Below are positions 62,901-64,000 of a stretch of DNA of 64,000 nucleotides, in pieces (positions within the stretch are counted from its first letter, which is position 1; each line of letters starts with the position of its first letter). A program made the translations under genes and the position numbers. The stretch lies in NCBI RefSeq assembly GCF_002163855.1, contig NZ_CP019332.1, forward strand, positions 1,777,145 through 1,841,144, given 5' to 3'. This stretch comes from Winogradskyella sp. PC-19 (GTDB taxonomy: Bacteria > Bacteroidota > Bacteroidia > Flavobacteriales > Flavobacteriaceae). The notes beneath the pieces were generated by a model. It was not told the DNA's origin and made no database searches. It saw only the letters and a program-made list of their open reading frames with translations.

Positions 62901-63998
62901 ACCGTCTACAGTAGTTGATTGCATAGCTGCTATTATTAAATCTCCATCTTCTTTAGAAATCATTACTGCAGGGATAGTTATTGTTGGGTCATTACCTGCC
63001 ATATTTATTGGCGCTCCTCCAACATTATTTAGAACAATTGCACCAATTGCACCTGCATCTTGAGCATTTTTTACTTTGTCTATAAATGGACAGTTTCCTC
63101 TTCTTATTAAAGCTATTTTTCCTGTAGCATCAACTCCAAAGCTATTACAACCTTCAGAAGGTATCGTTGAAGTTCCATCATTTGCTAATATAAATTCCCC
63201 AGCAACGACTGAATTTGTTTGTGTGCCAAAGTTTGTTGATTCTATTGAATTATAGTCTCCTGCTACACTAACAGGAGATGTTACAGTAATATTTGATGCG
63301 GAACCAAATACGGTTGGCCCTGAAACACCTCCTAAAACTCGAGCCCATGTTGTACCCCCATCACTGGACTTCCAAACACCATCTCCACTAACATCGCCAT
63401 TAGTATATGACTCGCCTGTACCTATATAAAAAATTTGAGGATTATTTGGGTCTGCAGTAATTACAGATACATTAAGGTTATCTGGTAAATCTACACGTTG
63501 CCAAACAGTACTTGCGTTAGTTATATCTGTATTCTTCCATAAGCCTCCACTAACACCACCAGCAAAAACGGTTTTGTTAGAGGTGTCGTTAGGGTCAAAC
63601 ATTAAACCTCTAGTTCTACCACCCACATTATTTGGTCCACGAGATTCCCAGTCATCTTCAATTCCATCTCCTGGAACACGCTGAGCAAATCTAGATTGTA
63701 TTTGCTCTCTAATATCTTCAAGATTTTCAGGTGTTGGTCGTCCTAAAACTGGATTCATGGTTAACTCATATTCTTCTTCGTAGTATCTGTCCGGAGGAAT
63801 ACCCATAGCTTTACGTTCTTTCTTAGTCAACTTTAAAGTCTCTCTAAAAGGGCTTTTTGCTAGATTTTCTTTGTGGAGTTTTACAATTACGTCGTTAGGC
63901 TTTACATCAGAATTTTCGTTCTGATTTTTTAAAAATAATGTAAATAGCATTGTTAGTCCAAGAAGAATACTTGAACCAATTAACAGTTTCTTTTTCAT
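59979..63998 (-). CDS. Giant T9SS-secreted BNR/sortilin beta-propeller protein with PA domain and thrombospondin type 3 repeats
   Basis: A 1339-residue exported protein starting MKKKLLIGSSILLGLTM. A leader with KKERKAMGIPPDRYYEEEYEL and a propeller (VFAGGVSGGLWKNTD) are paralogous to the gene at 26528-32401. Inside the propeller, about residues 255-380, sits a protease-associated (PA) domain (ALIRRGNCPFIDKVKNAQDA, GAIGAIVLNN). After the propeller (to about 975) come three or four thrombospondin type 3 calcium repeats (DNDGDGIPNISDNCPN-type, about 978-1084), a cysteine-containing beta domain, and a T9SS type A sorting domain (GPNPVINDLRINIP, GIYFVRLN). It probably binds polymers or other proteins at the cell surface. 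The start is only two bases from the window edge. Confidence 0.9.
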   Translation of the reverse strand: MKKKLLIGSSILLGLTMLFTLFLKNQNENSDVKPNDVIVKLHKENLAKSPFRETLKLTKKERKAMGIPPDRYYEEEYELTMNPVLGRPTPENLEDIREQIQSRFAQRVPGDGIEDDWESRGPNNVGGRTRGLMFDPNDTSNKTVFAGGVSGGLWKNTDITNASTVWQRVDLPDNLNVSVITADPNNPQIFYIGTGESYTNGDVSGDGVWKSSDGGTTWARVLGGVSGPTVFGSASNITVTSPVSVAGDYNSIESTNFGTQTNSVVAGEFILANDGTSTIPSEGCNSFGVDATGKIALIRRGNCPFIDKVKNAQDAGAIGAIVLNNVGGAPINMAGNDPTITIPAVMISKEDGDLIIAAMQSTTVDGSINPATGTFTGTLVPGIQHINDIKIKDNNGVSEVYVAAGDAFYGSSNVTTFLGGTELGVFKSVDEGTTWAQTNVPQAANGNDLEPNDLEIGADGKIWMSTIDSSIFGGGGGAIFSSDDGENFQLAHTVPAADRTQIAVSSQNAGTIYVLAEVPGGVAMQGTTDGFASDIFDLELPNDADNGIPANDFTRGQAFYDLVLEVSPTDDQVLYAGGIDLFQSGNGGQLGSPSSWAQISKWSNNNNLSGLNVPLVHADQHAIVFAPNDPFTAIIGNDGGVYYSTSGGLTIQPRNNGFITSQFYTIGVAPTDTFAGDTDHFIGGLQDNGTQLFNGVNPGINSSSPAFGGDGAHSFFDQDGTDDYYITNFVYNRAVNLFFISGGNVTLNSETSNNGSFINPQALDSNLDILYSNYSSGGNPIIRRYSNIKTSSADVVKTDFGDAILTSRPTTLNVSPYTTTSTTLLVGTVLGEVLRVNNANITPQFTNLDSDNVIVGSISDVEFGANENEIFVTVHNYGVNNIWYSPDGGTTWSEKDGDLPDLPVKTILQNPFNPDEVIIGTELGIWFTSNFSANTPDWEPAQGGMSNVRVTDMDLRDDNAIYISTYGRGVFSGQFLEDPTADNDGDGIPNISDNCPNTANADQADADGNGIGDVCQDTDNDGVLDINDNCPDNANSDQADTNGDGVGDVCQDGDNDGVPDVTDNCPETPNADQQDLNNNGIGDVCDESYEDSDNIALEIRSETCENQDNGQVTITVSQTFVNYTVTLIGNGVNLTQNITGTNNTTRFNDVSVGSYTVCIDVDGRDFEQCFEINIDAAPALGGVFSIANNNNPNDVTSRTTAVNINTGTAPFTVRFNDEVIMVTSESSFNVETNTAGVIEISSSIACEGKLSSTIEDITPLELSYGPNPVINDLRINIPNAPDNGVVVQIFDVHGKQVINQQFTVQSSTYINIPFGNLTKGIYFVRLNIENAEMIKIIKK

Positions 63999-64000
63999 TT

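Noticed and set aside
1-64000. tRNA, rRNA, insertion sequence or prophage genes
   Set aside because: I saw no cloverleaf-like or ribosomal RNA sequence and no transposase or phage protein on either strand.

Overview
The window looks like the chromosome of a marine-type member of the Flavobacteriaceae (phylum Bacteroidota). It is AT-rich. It carries a gliding-motility lipoprotein gene (gldH) and several very large secreted proteins ending in type IX secretion (T9SS) sorting domains. Promoter-like TAnnTTTG boxes occur instead of classical -10 boxes, and genes are often coupled by TAATG stop/start overlaps. No rRNA or tRNA gene, insertion sequence, phage or CRISPR array was seen. The window is mostly core genome with a patch of secreted repeat proteins.

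Layout. 1-580: start of a secreted beta-propeller protein. 581-11398: a nearly complete heme pathway, with hemH (plus a MATE exporter) and an AraC regulator on the minus strand, and divergently hemA, a fused hemC-hemD, hemE, an EI24-like membrane protein, a GNAT acetyltransferase, hemF and hemB. 11399-14760: a two-component system and a secreted coiled-coil protein; both transcription units begin with the same operator/promoter block. 14818-21603: a codirectional run with a CNNM/CBS protein, a DNA alkyl repair protein, a hotdog protein, a serine hydrolase, a penicillin acylase, a membrane protein and an exonuclease. 21681-32401: two giant T9SS proteins (a metzincin protease and a beta-propeller protein) that share about 1.47 kb of nearly identical DNA. 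32568-35946: a fused oligopeptide-type ABC ATPase and a 3-oxoacid CoA-transferase pair. 36035-41888: PBP1A, gldH, ricT, a hypothetical protein and trhO.

41889-45994 is the most interesting part. recA is followed by an operon of a lipoprotein, an ECF sigma factor and a protein that joins an anti-sigma-like inner-membrane N-terminus to an outer-membrane beta-barrel. The same bipartite ECF-type promoter (AGACGCAACCATTT, 9 nt, TGCATCT) lies before this operon and, inverted, upstream of recA. The inverted copy faces a short terminator-bounded minus-strand transcript that has not been assigned to any gene. I read this as an envelope-stress regulon with an autoregulated operon and a small RNA or small-protein target.

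45994-58654: housekeeping genes (plsC, trpS, dprA, an HU/SPOR protein, a thioesterase) and a cell-envelope run on the minus strand (EnvC-like, DUF4292, TPR, sugar nucleotidyltransferase, dut, flippase) that contains REP-like repeats. 58740-63998: two small lipoproteins and a third giant T9SS beta-propeller protein carrying a PA domain and thrombospondin type 3 calcium repeats.

Start codons were re-assigned for about ten genes where the longest reading frame began at TTG/GTG or ran into upstream repeats. Function calls rest on motifs and family knowledge read by eye; no database search was possible.
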